Shown in pieces: positions 24,934-33,977 of a stretch of 64,000 nt of DNA (its first letter is position 1; every line of letters begins with the position of its first letter). Location: assembly GCA_949297775.1 (NCBI GenBank), contig CASFTM010000003.1, positions 54,159-118,158 of the forward strand, read 5' to 3'. The translations under genes were made by a program, and so were the position numbers. The DNA is from an uncultured bacterium (GTDB lineage Bacteria; Elusimicrobiota; Elusimicrobia; Elusimicrobiales; Elusimicrobiaceae). The notes beneath the pieces were generated by a model. The model saw nothing but the letters and a program-made list of their open reading frames with translations, was not told the DNA's origin and ran no database searches.

Positions 24934-24962
24934 ATAATACAAAATAAATAATTTCTCTGCAA
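24934..24962 (-). promoter_or_regulatory. Promoter for the structured RNA and HTH-RT unit
   Basis: Read leftward: TTGCAG (24962-24957), 17-base spacer, TATTAT (24939-24934). Near-consensus for the housekeeping sigma factor, and it points toward the HTH-RT genes. Confidence 0.5.
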
Positions 24963-25131
24963 GCGAAATTTTTTCGCTAGTTTGTAATATAATTTTAGAT
25001 CTTCCCCAAGCAATTTCCAAAAGGATTATTCACTTTAATATAGAATCCCTGTATGGTTATTTCATTTTAACCCCCTCTTGCCAGTCTTTTAGGCCTTGAA
25101 AATTATTAATACATAATATATTATATGTTAT

Positions 25132-25479
25132 ATGGCTAATAACAATTTAACAAATAATATATTAGTTTCTAATTTAATAGAAGACTTCAATCCTCAGTCC
25201 TTAGCAGAAGGGATTGCTAAGCGCGTACGGGCCAGACGGCTGGAACTAAACCTTACGCAACAGGCTCTTGCTAAGCGCTCCGGGGTTAGTTTGGGTTCTT
25301 TACAACGCTTTGAAAACCAAGCGGAAATATCTCTTAAATCGCTTTTGAAACTGGCAGTGGCGCTGAATGCTACGGCTGAATTTAAGCAGTTGTTTAGCGT
25401 GGTTAATTATCAACACATTGACCAAGTCATTGACAGCCAGCAACACAAAACCCGCCAAAGGGGGCGCAAAAATGATTAA
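25132..25479 (+). CDS. HipB-like antitoxin (XRE HTH)
   Basis: 115 residues with a central helix-turn-helix ('LNLTQQALAKRSGVSLGSLQRFENQAEISLKSLLKLAVAL', about 40-80) and a basic tail (QQHKTRQRGRKND). It overlaps the HipA-type kinase gene by eight bases (ATGATTAA). It should bind and neutralise the kinase and repress the operon. Confidence 0.85.
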   Translation: MANNNLTNNILVSNLIEDFNPQSLAEGIAKRVRARRLELNLTQQALAKRSGVSLGSLQRFENQAEISLKSLLKLAVALNATAEFKQLFSVVNYQHIDQVIDSQQHKTRQRGRKND

Positions 25480-26548
25480 ATCCGTTCAATCTTTACAGGT
25501 ATTTTATAATGAGCAATTAGTCGGCACATTAGCCTTGCGCCGTGATAATTTATGCGCTTTTGAATATAGTGCCACGTGGCTGGAAGAAGGCTTTTCTATC
25601 TCTCCCTTGCTGCTTCCGCTCAAACTGGGTGTTTTTACCAGCAAATGGGACCCTTTTGACGGCTTATTTGGGGTGTTTAATGACAGTTTACCGGACGGCT
25701 GGGGACGCCTGCTAATAGACAGGCTCCTACGCCAGCAGGGTATTAATCCGGCTACTTTATCACCCTTAGATTGGCTTTGTATCGTGGGGCCAAAAACAAT
25801 GGGGGCTCTCACCTACCACCCCACGCACCCCATCGGGCAAGATGACCAAGATAAAACGCTTGCTTACCTGGAACAAGAAACCCAAAAAGTATTGCACGAT
25901 GAACCCACTAAGGAGTTATCCTTGCTTGCGGCCAAGGGTGGCAGTTCCGGCGGGGCCCGGCCCAAGGTCTTGCTTACTATTGACGGAGAAGAATGGCTGA
26001 TTAAATTCCGTAATACCCAAGATCCGGCCAATATAGGCGAAATAGAATACAAATACTCGCAACTGGCACGTAAAGCAGGGCTTATTATGCCAGAAACACG
26101 CTTATTTGAAGGCAAGTATTTTGGCGTAAAACGCTTTGACAGGCAAGGAAACAAGCGTATCCATATGCATACAGCGGCCGGCCTGCTCCAGGCGGATTTC
26201 CGCATTCCGTCACTGGACTATAAAACTTTGATTGAAACGACCCTGTTTTTAACACGAGATGTGCAGGAAGCGGAAAAGATGTTCCGCCTGATGGTATTTA
26301 ATGTAATTGGGCAGAATAAAGACGACCACGCCAAAAATTTCTCATTTGTATATGAAAATAACCGCTGGCAGGTGTCTCCGGCGTACGATTTAGTGCCGTC
26401 TGAAGGGTTTAACGGCCAGCATACCACTACGGTACTGGGCCAGGGGCTGCCGACCGAAGCAGATATGCTGGAACTGGCTCAAAAAACGGGTTTAGACCGT
26501 AAGCACGCCGTACAAATTATTGAACAGGTAAAAAGGGCCTTTGAGTAA
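25472..26548 (+). CDS. HipA-type serine/threonine kinase toxin
   Basis: 358 residues from ATG 25472, inside the end of the antitoxin gene. The N-terminal HipA subdomain (about 5-105, 'VFYNEQLVGTLAL...LPDGWGRLLIDRLL') is followed by the kinase core. Visible are the flexible Gly-Ser loop 'GGSSGGARPKVL', 'NIGEIEYKYSQLARKAGL', the catalytic loop 'GQNKDDHAKNFSF' (D and N present) and the metal motif 'YDLVPS'. E. coli HipA phosphorylates GltX; targets in other subfamilies differ. It is the last gene before attR. Confidence 0.9.
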   Translation: MIKSVQSLQVFYNEQLVGTLALRRDNLCAFEYSATWLEEGFSISPLLLPLKLGVFTSKWDPFDGLFGVFNDSLPDGWGRLLIDRLLRQQGINPATLSPLDWLCIVGPKTMGALTYHPTHPIGQDDQDKTLAYLEQETQKVLHDEPTKELSLLAAKGGSSGGARPKVLLTIDGEEWLIKFRNTQDPANIGEIEYKYSQLARKAGLIMPETRLFEGKYFGVKRFDRQGNKRIHMHTAAGLLQADFRIPSLDYKTLIETTLFLTRDVQEAEKMFRLMVFNVIGQNKDDHAKNFSFVYENNRWQVSPAYDLVPSEGFNGQHTTTVLGQGLPTEADMLELAQKTGLDRKHAVQIIEQVKRAFE

Positions 26549-26580
26549 GGGTAAAGAAGCCAAAAAACGGGCCTTTTAGG

Positions 26581-26604
26581 AAAAATGGACACTTTTTGGA
26601 CACT
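26581..26604. repeat. Element-end repeat, copy 2
   Basis: aaaaatggacactttttgga followed by cac, the same sequence as at 5121, here 90 bases before attR. With copy 1 it frames island A in direct orientation. Confidence 0.6.
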
Positions 26605-26673
26605 TAGCCCTGGCAGGCGAATTTTGAAAAGATGTTTTACGACGAGGAACGGCTGCCTGAGTAAGAAATTGTC

Positions 26674-26729
26674 GTCAGCCTGCGGAGCTGAAGATACAAG
26701 TTCGATTCCTGTTGGGCGCACCATTTAAA
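26674..26729 (+). repeat. attR of island A / attL side of island B: 56-bp repeat
   Basis: Exact copy of 4935-4990, the 3' half of tRNA-Arg plus six bases. No 5' half of a tRNA precedes it, so it is a site duplicate and not a gene. Confidence 0.9.
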
Positions 26730-26752
26730 GCCACGCGAAAGCGTGGTTTTTT
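26727..26752 (+). terminator. Hairpin terminator following the att copy; gap 26549-27204
   Basis: CCACGC-GAAA-GCGTGG with A-run before and T-run after: a stable GNRA-loop terminator, probably the original tRNA terminator, also present at 41256-41276. Between it and 27111 I see no gene, only short frames typical of DNA next to tRNA fragments. Confidence 0.75.
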
Positions 26753-27111
26753 ATTGGAACGCACGAGGCGTCCCCGTTGGGGAATCCCACACTTGCGCCA
26801 CGATAGAGCGAACTTCTCCGCCGTCCCCTTACAATACGGCCTGGGACGCAACATGTACAACCCCGACTGAGATAGTCAATCTCAATCGGTATTTTTCATA
26901 TAACAATCTCTCAAACATTGGATTTGTTTGTAATACCGACACACAGGCTTTAACAGAAATATATTTGCCTTTCCTCTTCCACTCACCTCACCAGTAAAAT
27001 TGTACTCGTCTAGAATATACTGTAAAAATATAGATTTTTCCTGGTGGTTTGAAGTTCTGGGTGCTGTGGTACGTAAACCAGACAACCGTTTGTGTACAGT
27101 TTAGGTATAAC

Positions 27112-27140
27112 TTGACGCAAATAAAATATCAGTTTATACT
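27112..27140 (+). promoter_or_regulatory. Promoter of the ankyrin gene
   Basis: TTGACG (27112-27117), 17-base spacer, TATACT (27135-27140), 64 bases before the ankyrin start. Near-consensus. Confidence 0.55.
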
Positions 27141-27204
27141 AGAAAAGGTGGAGTCTATGTTATAATAAGCCCAGCACATTTGGGATAATTATGGATGAAA
27201 TATT

Positions 27205-27960
27205 ATGAAACAAATCATGAGTTTATCTACTATCATCGCCATTTTGCTTTCTCGAGCTGGATGTGTAGGAAATAAGGAAAATAAAAATGAAAAGTTATTA
27301 ACCGCTATAGTAAACGGGGATACTATGGCGGTGAAAGATTTGTTGGCTTCAGGAGCAGATGTGAATGCAACCTCGGAAGACAATATGTCTGCTCTTATGA
27401 TGGCTGTTTGGCTTGGACAACAAGAAACTGTATCTATCTTGCTAGCCGGTGGTGCAAAAGTAGACGCACAAAATGACGACGGTTATAATGCCCTTATGTT
27501 TGCCAGCCACAAAGGATATACCGAAATAGCCAAAATGGTACTCGCCGCCGGGGCTGAGGTTAATGGATCTGATAAGGAGGGTTCTACCGCACTTATGTTT
27601 GCTAGCGAACAAGGAAATATAGATTTAGTTCAGGCTTTAGTAAATGCAAAGGCCAACATTAATGCACAAGATCAAAACGGAAAAACAGCTCTGCGCAACG
27701 CCAGTATAAATGGATATACCGCAGTTGTTCAACTGTTATTATCATCAGGAGCAAATGCCAATATTCAAGACAAATATGGAAGAACAGCTCTCATGTCTGC
27801 CAGTATGAACGGTCATATAAAAATTGTACAACTGCTATTGGCTAATGGGGCTGATGTTAACCTAAAGGATAGTGAAGGGGATACCGCTTTAGACGAAGCA
27901 GAACTTAATGACAACACGGAAATTATAAAGCTTTTAAAATCTGCTGGAGCAAAGGAATAA
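27205..27960 (+). CDS. Exported ankyrin-repeat protein
   Basis: 251 residues. The N-terminus is a signal sequence with a Cys (SLSTIIAILLSRAGC); the residues before the Cys (R-A-G) fit a lipobox only loosely, so lipidation is uncertain. Then come six to seven ankyrin repeats of 33 residues ('DGYNALMFASHKGYTEIAKMVLAAGAEVN' type) up to residue 248. Ankyrins bind proteins; exported ones in host-associated bacteria can be envelope factors or catalase-protecting partners. It is monocistronic, with its own promoter, and starts island B. Confidence 0.85.
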   Translation: MKQIMSLSTIIAILLSRAGCVGNKENKNEKLLTAIVNGDTMAVKDLLASGADVNATSEDNMSALMMAVWLGQQETVSILLAGGAKVDAQNDDGYNALMFASHKGYTEIAKMVLAAGAEVNGSDKEGSTALMFASEQGNIDLVQALVNAKANINAQDQNGKTALRNASINGYTAVVQLLLSSGANANIQDKYGRTALMSASMNGHIKIVQLLLANGADVNLKDSEGDTALDEAELNDNTEIIKLLKSAGAKE

Positions 27961-28170
27961 AGAAGAAAATTTATTACTAAATCCCTACTAGCTCTTATTC
28001 TTTTAATGGTTCCACAAATAACCCATACTTAAATACGGGGTATTCACGGTCATTTCATAGAACATCTTTTCACAAAAATCTTTAAAATTTTGCTTGAGCT
28101 AAGCATATCACACCTTTTTCTAAATTACTTTGTGTTGGTTTTGAGATGTTTTTGGCTGTCGTTTTTTGCC

Positions 28171-28216
28171 CCAAAATGGACACTTTTTGGACACCTTTTC
28201 CCCCTCTATAAACCGC
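28171..28216. repeat. Element-end repeat, copy 3 (in gap 27961-28282)
   Basis: aaaatggacactttttggac at 28173-28192, followed by accttttccccctctataaaccgcc, which matches the bases after copy 1 at 5121. It may mark an original element end 1.4 kb inside island B, which would make the ankyrin gene a later or separate insertion. No gene seen elsewhere in this gap. Confidence 0.55.
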
Positions 28217-28282
28217 CAATTTTGGACAGTTGATCCTTGGGCACAGCCGAGGATAGAGGTAATTTAGCACAAATAACGGTTT

Positions 28283-29743
28283 TTACACACTATCCCGCAA
28301 GGCATCCACCAGTTTTACCATTGCCCAGGTATCTTGCTTACAATAGGCCAGTAAATCCCGGCGTAGCTGCCGAGCGGCCTCTTCGGATAAATTGCCGAAA
28401 TACAACTCGTCAAACGCGTTCATTGCGTCCCCCCCATTGGCCACGGGCATTCCTTCGTAGGTCATTTCCGGCACGAGGGACGGCAATACCTTTTTAATTG
28501 ACGAACTGCCGTGCATATTCGGGTGCAGATAATCCTGCTTAAACGGGGTTTCCGTGTCCATAAACCGCTCGCTCATACGCAAAAGGGCGTCTTTTTGTTC
28601 CTGCGCGATAGGCAAGTCGTTAGCCATTTCCCGTATGCGCGTTTTTTCAAACGCGGCGTGGTGGGCTATTAACGTTCCTTTTTCGCCAATATACTTAAGC
28701 ATCGCTTCCACACAGCCATAGCGCGGGTCTTCTTTCCCTTCAAACAAGTATTCATAATGTTCAAAAGGCCCGTTGGGTTTGCGCTGGATATGCAGGGAAA
28801 ACTGGAACGGTATCTGCTGATAGGGTCTGCTATACGGCCACAGCGGGATAACGGGTTGAGTAGTTTCAAAATCAAAATAATACAGAGGATACTCCAACTT
28901 GTTTAACCACTGGGCCACGGCCATGCGGTCTATATAAGGCCGCTGGGTGCGGTACACTTCCACCCAATGGTTGAGTTTATCCGTATTGCAAGAATTGGGC
29001 GGTACATCTTGCACGCGCCAAATGCCCAAGGACATATATTCCCGCGCGGCATTACTGCGGAACACTTCAAACACGGAGTCTTTCGGCACGTCCCGCCAGC
29101 AATAAGCATAGGCTTCACAACCCGAGCAGCCGCTTTTGTCCAGCAGAGCTTGCGGTTCGGGGGCAACCAGCAAGTCTTTAATGTCTTGAATATCCTGCTC
29201 AATCTCTTTGATAGGCGTAAGTTCGGAGTCTAAAAGCGTTAAGAGGAAAAATTGCTTCCAATCGGGTTCTTGCGTAGTTTGGAAATAATCCGTATTGATG
29301 TGCATTAAATAGCAGTGCTCTACCTCTACCCCACAGTTAGACACCACATAGTTTTGTATGGAAACATCGTCCACATAAATGGGTTTTAGGTTTTTACCGC
29401 TGCTTTTTACTTCCACAACATTCCAGCCCGTGGGTGTTTTTTCCAAAATATCCACCAGTACAAAAATGTCGTTGTATAAAAAAGCCGCTTCATAAATGGC
29501 GGGCACGCCGCGGGACATTAATTCCCGTGTTTGGGCTACGGCTGCGGAAGGATTTTTCCACCCGTCCTGCACCGCCACTCCGCCCGGGAACTGTTTTTGG
29601 GCCAAAAGGCCAATATCCTGCCCGCGGGCCAATTTCTTTTGGATAGCCTCGTCCGGCGGGGTTAAAACCTCTTTTTTATTTCGCTGCAGCCACAAGTGTT
29701 TGGGGCAGCCTTTGTATTTGGTGTATTGGGACTTGGATAACAT
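28283..29743 (-). CDS. DUF2779 protein: Cas4-like nuclease plus DEDD-type exonuclease domain
   Basis: 486 residues. The N-terminal half has 'SKSQYTKYKGCPKHLWL' (first Cys about 14), a PD-(D/E)xK core 'NVVEVKSSGKNLK' (about 107) and a Cys cluster 'CSGCEAYAYC' (about 205-214), the Fe-S pattern of Cas4/AddB-like nucleases. The C-terminal half begins 'YYFDFETT' (about 293), an RNase H-fold exonuclease motif I, and ends with 'DLLAYCKQDTWAM', the last acidic motif. DUF2779 proteins of this build are known as uncharacterised nucleases. It is last in the leftward operon of island B, 50 bases after the second DUF262 gene. Confidence 0.8.
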   Translation of the reverse strand: MLSKSQYTKYKGCPKHLWLQRNKKEVLTPPDEAIQKKLARGQDIGLLAQKQFPGGVAVQDGWKNPSAAVAQTRELMSRGVPAIYEAAFLYNDIFVLVDILEKTPTGWNVVEVKSSGKNLKPIYVDDVSIQNYVVSNCGVEVEHCYLMHINTDYFQTTQEPDWKQFFLLTLLDSELTPIKEIEQDIQDIKDLLVAPEPQALLDKSGCSGCEAYAYCWRDVPKDSVFEVFRSNAAREYMSLGIWRVQDVPPNSCNTDKLNHWVEVYRTQRPYIDRMAVAQWLNKLEYPLYYFDFETTQPVIPLWPYSRPYQQIPFQFSLHIQRKPNGPFEHYEYLFEGKEDPRYGCVEAMLKYIGEKGTLIAHHAAFEKTRIREMANDLPIAQEQKDALLRMSERFMDTETPFKQDYLHPNMHGSSSIKKVLPSLVPEMTYEGMPVANGGDAMNAFDELYFGNLSEEAARQLRRDLLAYCKQDTWAMVKLVDALRDSV

Positions 29744-29793
29744 ATATCAAAATTCTCGACCTTTTCTAATATTACACTTTGCCTTTTATATAG

Positions 29794-32193
29794 CTAGTTC
29801 CAATGCCCCAAGCCAGTCGTTAACTGCTTTATATTCCGTTCTATATTAGAAATTTGTTTTGCCAATTCGGAAAAATCAGGCTTACCTAGACATTTTTCGT
29901 ATACTTTCCCCTCTAAAATATCAGCTATATTGGAAGTGGTTTTATTCTCCCAATCATCTGATAAATTAATAAAAGCGAAAACTACAAAGCCGTTCTTCTC
30001 TTCTAAATAAAACAAATTCAAACAAACGCTAGATTGTTGTTTGTCATTTAATTTAATTGTTTTTGGCAAATAAGGCCCTCTTACGCCGTCGCCTTCCTTT
30101 ACATGATAGGCGCCCCATTTACACATCTCTTGATATTTAGTGCAATATATTGAAAAAGCATAAGTGTATAATTCGTATTTTCTACTCCATTGTCCGTATC
30201 CGCCTTTTAAAGAGATATTTTGACGCTCGGCTTTACAGCGTATTTCCTGTTTTTGCAATAGCTGATCTTCCTTTAAAAACCAATAACGCCAATCTGAATA
30301 AGAATTATTCTCTTTCAGGTGTTTTTCAACCACACAATTTAATTGTTCTCTAATTGCATCAGGGGTTATTTCTTGAGCTTGGACATTGGATAAAACCACA
30401 TCACATAATGCTTTTAATAAGAATCGTTTCCCCTCATTATTAAAAACTTTATGCCAAGTATCTTGTCTGTCACGAATAGATGCGTTTAGATTACCAAAAG
30501 ACCAGCGGCTCCCTATAGGCATCAAATAGTCATTTCCTTTATTATCTCCCATACACAATAAAGCTTTCTGAAACAACAGGAAAAATTCTTTTGTAAACAA
30601 ATACTTTGCCACTTCGTAGTATCGTTTCAATTGGCTTATATTATAAGAACCAGTCTGTAAGTCATATGCAAAATTCAACAAGAAAGAAATCTTTCCGTTA
30701 AAATAGGGATGTTTTTCCATCACGCTTAACTCAGCCTCGGATATTTTTTGTTCTAATAGCAGTTTGAGTTTTATAGCCTCCTCTTCTGCTTGGCTCTTAT
30801 CAAAAGAAGATAAACTTTCTATTTCATTAAGCAATTCCCTTTTAGTTTGCTCACTTAGCGAAGATGAAAAAGAAGCCAACTTAGAGTTTAAATTTTTCAG
30901 CGCCCACATAGAATTCCAAACATCTTCCAATTTATCATAACGCGTATTTTGAATTAGGTTAGCACATATCCTAAACCAACTATGCCGCGAAAGACAAAAT
31001 AAAGGTTGGTTAAAGTATAAAACCAAACAATAGAACAACAACCTTTCGTGATAAGTAATGCTGGTTTCACTGGAATCTTTTGCGGATTTTAAAAAATTTA
31101 TAAACGCTTGATATTCCAAAGAGTTTGGATGCAATTCAGGCAGTTTTTCCAAAACACCTGTTAATGTTTTAATATAAGGAGAATTCTTAGAATATATTCC
31201 ATTTTGCTCATCATATAGTTCTCTATCAAGTAACGAAATCGGTTCTGAGAGAATTTCTTTTCCACTTTTAGAATCCATAACCCAAAACCACGTTATATTC
31301 TCAAAAAACCGGCAAAGTTTGTTATCAACCTCTTTTGGTTGGAAAGAGTCCGCATTACAATCCAGTTTCCAAAAATAATCATACCATTCGCCATCTAATT
31401 TCTTTTTTTCTACGTCAGATAACAAATTAGATAAGCGAGATTTGAATATTTCAAAGGCAGTCAAATATTTTCTTCTGCGGTTCATTTTTAAATACAGTTC
31501 ATAAGCGTCGCGGGTGGAAAGATCCACTTGGGACAGCTCTAAAAAGTTAAACTGAATATTTTTAAACCGGTTCAAGGATTTCCCCAACAATCTCTCCGGG
31601 CAATTAGGCCCAGCAAGCTCCTTACTAAGCATATCTTTTGCCAGAGCGTGAATAACCGTCAACATAGACAACATATTTGCAACAGAAGGGTCTTCCATCC
31701 AACGAGAAAAGAACCAAGAAGATTCTTGAATAATTTTTCCCAATTCTTCTTCTGAATTATTCCGAAAAATTTGTTTAACGATTTGTGAAGTTTGTGGTAA
31801 ATTTTCTATCAGCAAATGGCAAAAATCACGGCTGGCAAGACGCGTTTGATAGCTAAAATTGTATAAAGATTTAGCTTGAACTGTGTTATGTGTCATTAAA
31901 CACAGATAATAATAAAGTAGAAACAAAGTTGTTAAACGCTGTTGGCCATCTAATAAGAAAAGGGTTTTCTTTTGTGTAACGCTGTCTTCTTGCGTAACGC
32001 CATAAATAAAATCTAAAGTTAAAGTTTTACCCGGGCTTAATAATACGCCAAGCAGATCCGTTACAAACGGTTTGGCAATATTTTTTTTCACACTGGGCTT
32101 TCCCTGTACATAATCCCGCTGTATTTCTGGGACAATTACTTGATACTTTGCTAATAGACTTTCAAAATCGCATTGGAGCGGATTAGTTGACAT
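29794..32193 (-). CDS. DUF262 protein, large (GmrS/RloF-like)
   Basis: 799 residues from ATG 32193 (gaggagg upstream; an in-frame upstream ATG at 32211 is less likely). The N-terminal DUF262 (ParB/Srx-like) domain shows 'VIVPEIQRDYVQGK' (about 20) and 'LFLLDGQQRLTTLFLLYYYL' (about 76), the family's nucleotide-binding/hydrolysing DGQQR motif. The remaining 600 residues are helical with no recognised HNH. DUF262 proteins act in modification-dependent restriction (GmrSD) and phosphorothioate-sensing defence (SspE). It overlaps the other DUF262 gene by 11 bases, so they are a pair. Confidence 0.8.
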   Translation of the reverse strand: MSTNPLQCDFESLLAKYQVIVPEIQRDYVQGKPSVKKNIAKPFVTDLLGVLLSPGKTLTLDFIYGVTQEDSVTQKKTLFLLDGQQRLTTLFLLYYYLCLMTHNTVQAKSLYNFSYQTRLASRDFCHLLIENLPQTSQIVKQIFRNNSEEELGKIIQESSWFFSRWMEDPSVANMLSMLTVIHALAKDMLSKELAGPNCPERLLGKSLNRFKNIQFNFLELSQVDLSTRDAYELYLKMNRRRKYLTAFEIFKSRLSNLLSDVEKKKLDGEWYDYFWKLDCNADSFQPKEVDNKLCRFFENITWFWVMDSKSGKEILSEPISLLDRELYDEQNGIYSKNSPYIKTLTGVLEKLPELHPNSLEYQAFINFLKSAKDSSETSITYHERLLFYCLVLYFNQPLFCLSRHSWFRICANLIQNTRYDKLEDVWNSMWALKNLNSKLASFSSSLSEQTKRELLNEIESLSSFDKSQAEEEAIKLKLLLEQKISEAELSVMEKHPYFNGKISFLLNFAYDLQTGSYNISQLKRYYEVAKYLFTKEFFLLFQKALLCMGDNKGNDYLMPIGSRWSFGNLNASIRDRQDTWHKVFNNEGKRFLLKALCDVVLSNVQAQEITPDAIREQLNCVVEKHLKENNSYSDWRYWFLKEDQLLQKQEIRCKAERQNISLKGGYGQWSRKYELYTYAFSIYCTKYQEMCKWGAYHVKEGDGVRGPYLPKTIKLNDKQQSSVCLNLFYLEEKNGFVVFAFINLSDDWENKTTSNIADILEGKVYEKCLGKPDFSELAKQISNIERNIKQLTTGLGHWN

Positions 32194-33943
32194 TATTAGT
32201 ATCCTCCTCAAAAAACCGTTTGATTTCTTTCGCTATATGTTCTCCGTACTTTTTACGGTCCGATATGTCCCATGTATGGTACAACTTAGCATTATCACTA
32301 TAATATTTCAAAAAAACATTTTTAGTACCTAAAGGGATAAAATGCCCGGCGCAATCCAATTCCTTTATTTTTTTTAATTTTTCATCAAAAAATCCATTAC
32401 TAATTACCGTATTATCCAGACAGGAAAGCAAAGCCAAATTAGTAATTTGATGCATTTCTTCATCAGACATATTAGAAATTGCCTTAAAAAACTCATTTTC
32501 ATTTTCTTCCAATTCATTCCACCGCTCTTTTGGGCAGATGTCCGGCAAGGACTCTATTTTCTCTTTTAATTCCAGTGAAATTAACTCTTTATATTCTAAG
32601 GAATTACTAACATCTTTCAATTGTTTTTTGAGCAGTTTAACCCGCTCGTTCCAACTGGCGGAAGAATTGTCTCTCTTAGATTCTTGATGCTGTGCGTGGA
32701 TATGCTCTAATGACCACCCATTATTACGTTGGGTTTCATTATAGAATCTAAATGGGAAACGCAGAAAACCATTTTTTTCTTTATCAGTAATAATAACATT
32801 AAACAAAAGCAATATATGGCTTAATAATACGCGATGCTCGTGATAATTCTTTTTTAAAATTTCATCAAAATTTGTAATAGAGCATCTGTCTGCTCTTTTT
32901 CTTGTATTTTCAAATTGTCCCCTTATTTCCGCTTTCAACGCTTTTTTAAAATCCTGTTTTTTTTGAAATTGCTTTATTTTACATAACCTCAAAATATCTT
33001 TAATACCAAACCCCATATACATCAAAAACCCGATTAAATGATAAAGGTTTTTATCTAAATACCATTCTTCTATTTGCCGGGCATAGGATTTCACTTCACG
33101 CCAAACTTTTTGCATATCCACATTTTCATCAAGTAAAGGGGCCAATAAACTGGAGTTACTGGTATTGGAAAAGTTATTGGTAAAATACATATAGATTTCA
33201 AACAACAAAGAAATTCTGTTATCTAAAGCTTCATCTTGAGATATAAAGCTCCACAAATCTTCATTGTGAAGCATATGTTCTATTTGGTCCCACTCCAAAG
33301 CCAGTATTTGTCTTTCTTCTGTTGATTTGATAGATAAAAAAAGTTTTCCTTTAATCAATTCTATCGGAGTTAAAGGAATCTGCCCGGCATTCAAACGGTT
33401 AAAAGCGGCTGTTTCTATTTCAGAGTCTCCCCGTTCCTCTAAACAATACCAGAAGAAAGAGGCGTTTCTGAGCAAATTTCCAAAGTCTTTTACAATATTG
33501 GGAAATTGAGATTTTTTCTCCCCAAACCACTGATTTATAGCATTAATAGCTTTAGTTAGATAATATTGATCGGGAGAATCTACAGCAGAACTCTCTGTTG
33601 GAGCATTCATATAATCCGTCAAATATTGCTTTGTTTCATATTCAAGGGAAAAACTTTTAATCAACATTCCCTCTAAACGTAATTTATAAAGGATTAAATA
33701 TATAGTTGTTAAACGTTGCTGTCCATCCACCACACGATATTTTTTATCATTGATTTCAACAAGCTCCAAAGGCTGTAAGTAATAAGACTTTTCATCTCCT
33801 TTTACTTGTTTAAATTTCCACAAGTCATCCAACAAAGTTCTAACTTCTTTTTCTTCCCAGCGGTATCCTCGCTGATAAGATGGAATAACAAAAAGATATT
33901 CAGATTGAATTATGTCATCAATTTTTTTTATACCAGTTAACAT
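32183..33943 (-). CDS. DUF262-DUF1524 protein (GmrSD-like)
   Basis: 586 residues from ATG 33943 (ggag seven bases upstream; ATG 33970 is an alternative). N-terminal DUF262: 'LFVIPSYQRGYRWEEKEV' and 'YRVVDGQQRLTTIYLILYKL'. Near residue 410 'GWSLEHIHAQ' matches the His-Me finger (HxH) of the DUF1524 nuclease domain, normally 'EHILPQ'. NTPase plus HNH-type nuclease in one chain is the build of GmrSD and SspE, which cut modified or unmodified foreign DNA. It is the upstream partner of the large DUF262 protein and starts 34 bases after the deiminase gene. Confidence 0.82.
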   Translation of the reverse strand: MLTGIKKIDDIIQSEYLFVIPSYQRGYRWEEKEVRTLLDDLWKFKQVKGDEKSYYLQPLELVEINDKKYRVVDGQQRLTTIYLILYKLRLEGMLIKSFSLEYETKQYLTDYMNAPTESSAVDSPDQYYLTKAINAINQWFGEKKSQFPNIVKDFGNLLRNASFFWYCLEERGDSEIETAAFNRLNAGQIPLTPIELIKGKLFLSIKSTEERQILALEWDQIEHMLHNEDLWSFISQDEALDNRISLLFEIYMYFTNNFSNTSNSSLLAPLLDENVDMQKVWREVKSYARQIEEWYLDKNLYHLIGFLMYMGFGIKDILRLCKIKQFQKKQDFKKALKAEIRGQFENTRKRADRCSITNFDEILKKNYHEHRVLLSHILLLFNVIITDKEKNGFLRFPFRFYNETQRNNGWSLEHIHAQHQESKRDNSSASWNERVKLLKKQLKDVSNSLEYKELISLELKEKIESLPDICPKERWNELEENENEFFKAISNMSDEEMHQITNLALLSCLDNTVISNGFFDEKLKKIKELDCAGHFIPLGTKNVFLKYYSDNAKLYHTWDISDRKKYGEHIAKEIKRFFEEDTNNVN

Positions 33944-33977
33944 GTGTCTTGCTCCATCAGATATAAACAAAAAACGC

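Larger units (their letters stand above)
4935..26729. mobile_element. Island A: integrative element in tRNA-Arg, about 21.7 kb
   Basis: Bounded by the 56-bp direct repeats at 4935-4990 and 26674-26729. It contains a tyrosine integrase (21831), an AlpA/excisionase-like HTH (21418), a gene II/X-type replication protein (20295), and cargo of defence type (OLD protein, two RTs, TaqI-family RM, HipBA, SF1 helicase). DNA is more AT-rich than the flanks. A near-palindromic sequence, aaaaatggacactttttgga, sits just inside both ends (5121 and 26581), as expected for recombinase arm sites. Confidence 0.85.

Noticed and set aside
26674..26723. A second tRNA-Arg gene
   Set aside because: Only the 3' half is present; the 5' acceptor strand and D arm are missing, so it is an attachment-site duplicate.
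26675..26860. Leftward 61-codon frame across the att copy
   Set aside because: It runs through the tRNA fragment and terminator hairpin, and such frames are common artefacts next to tRNA remnants.
29434..29849. Rightward frames opposite the DUF2779 gene
   Set aside because: Shadow frames of a well-supported gene on the other strand.
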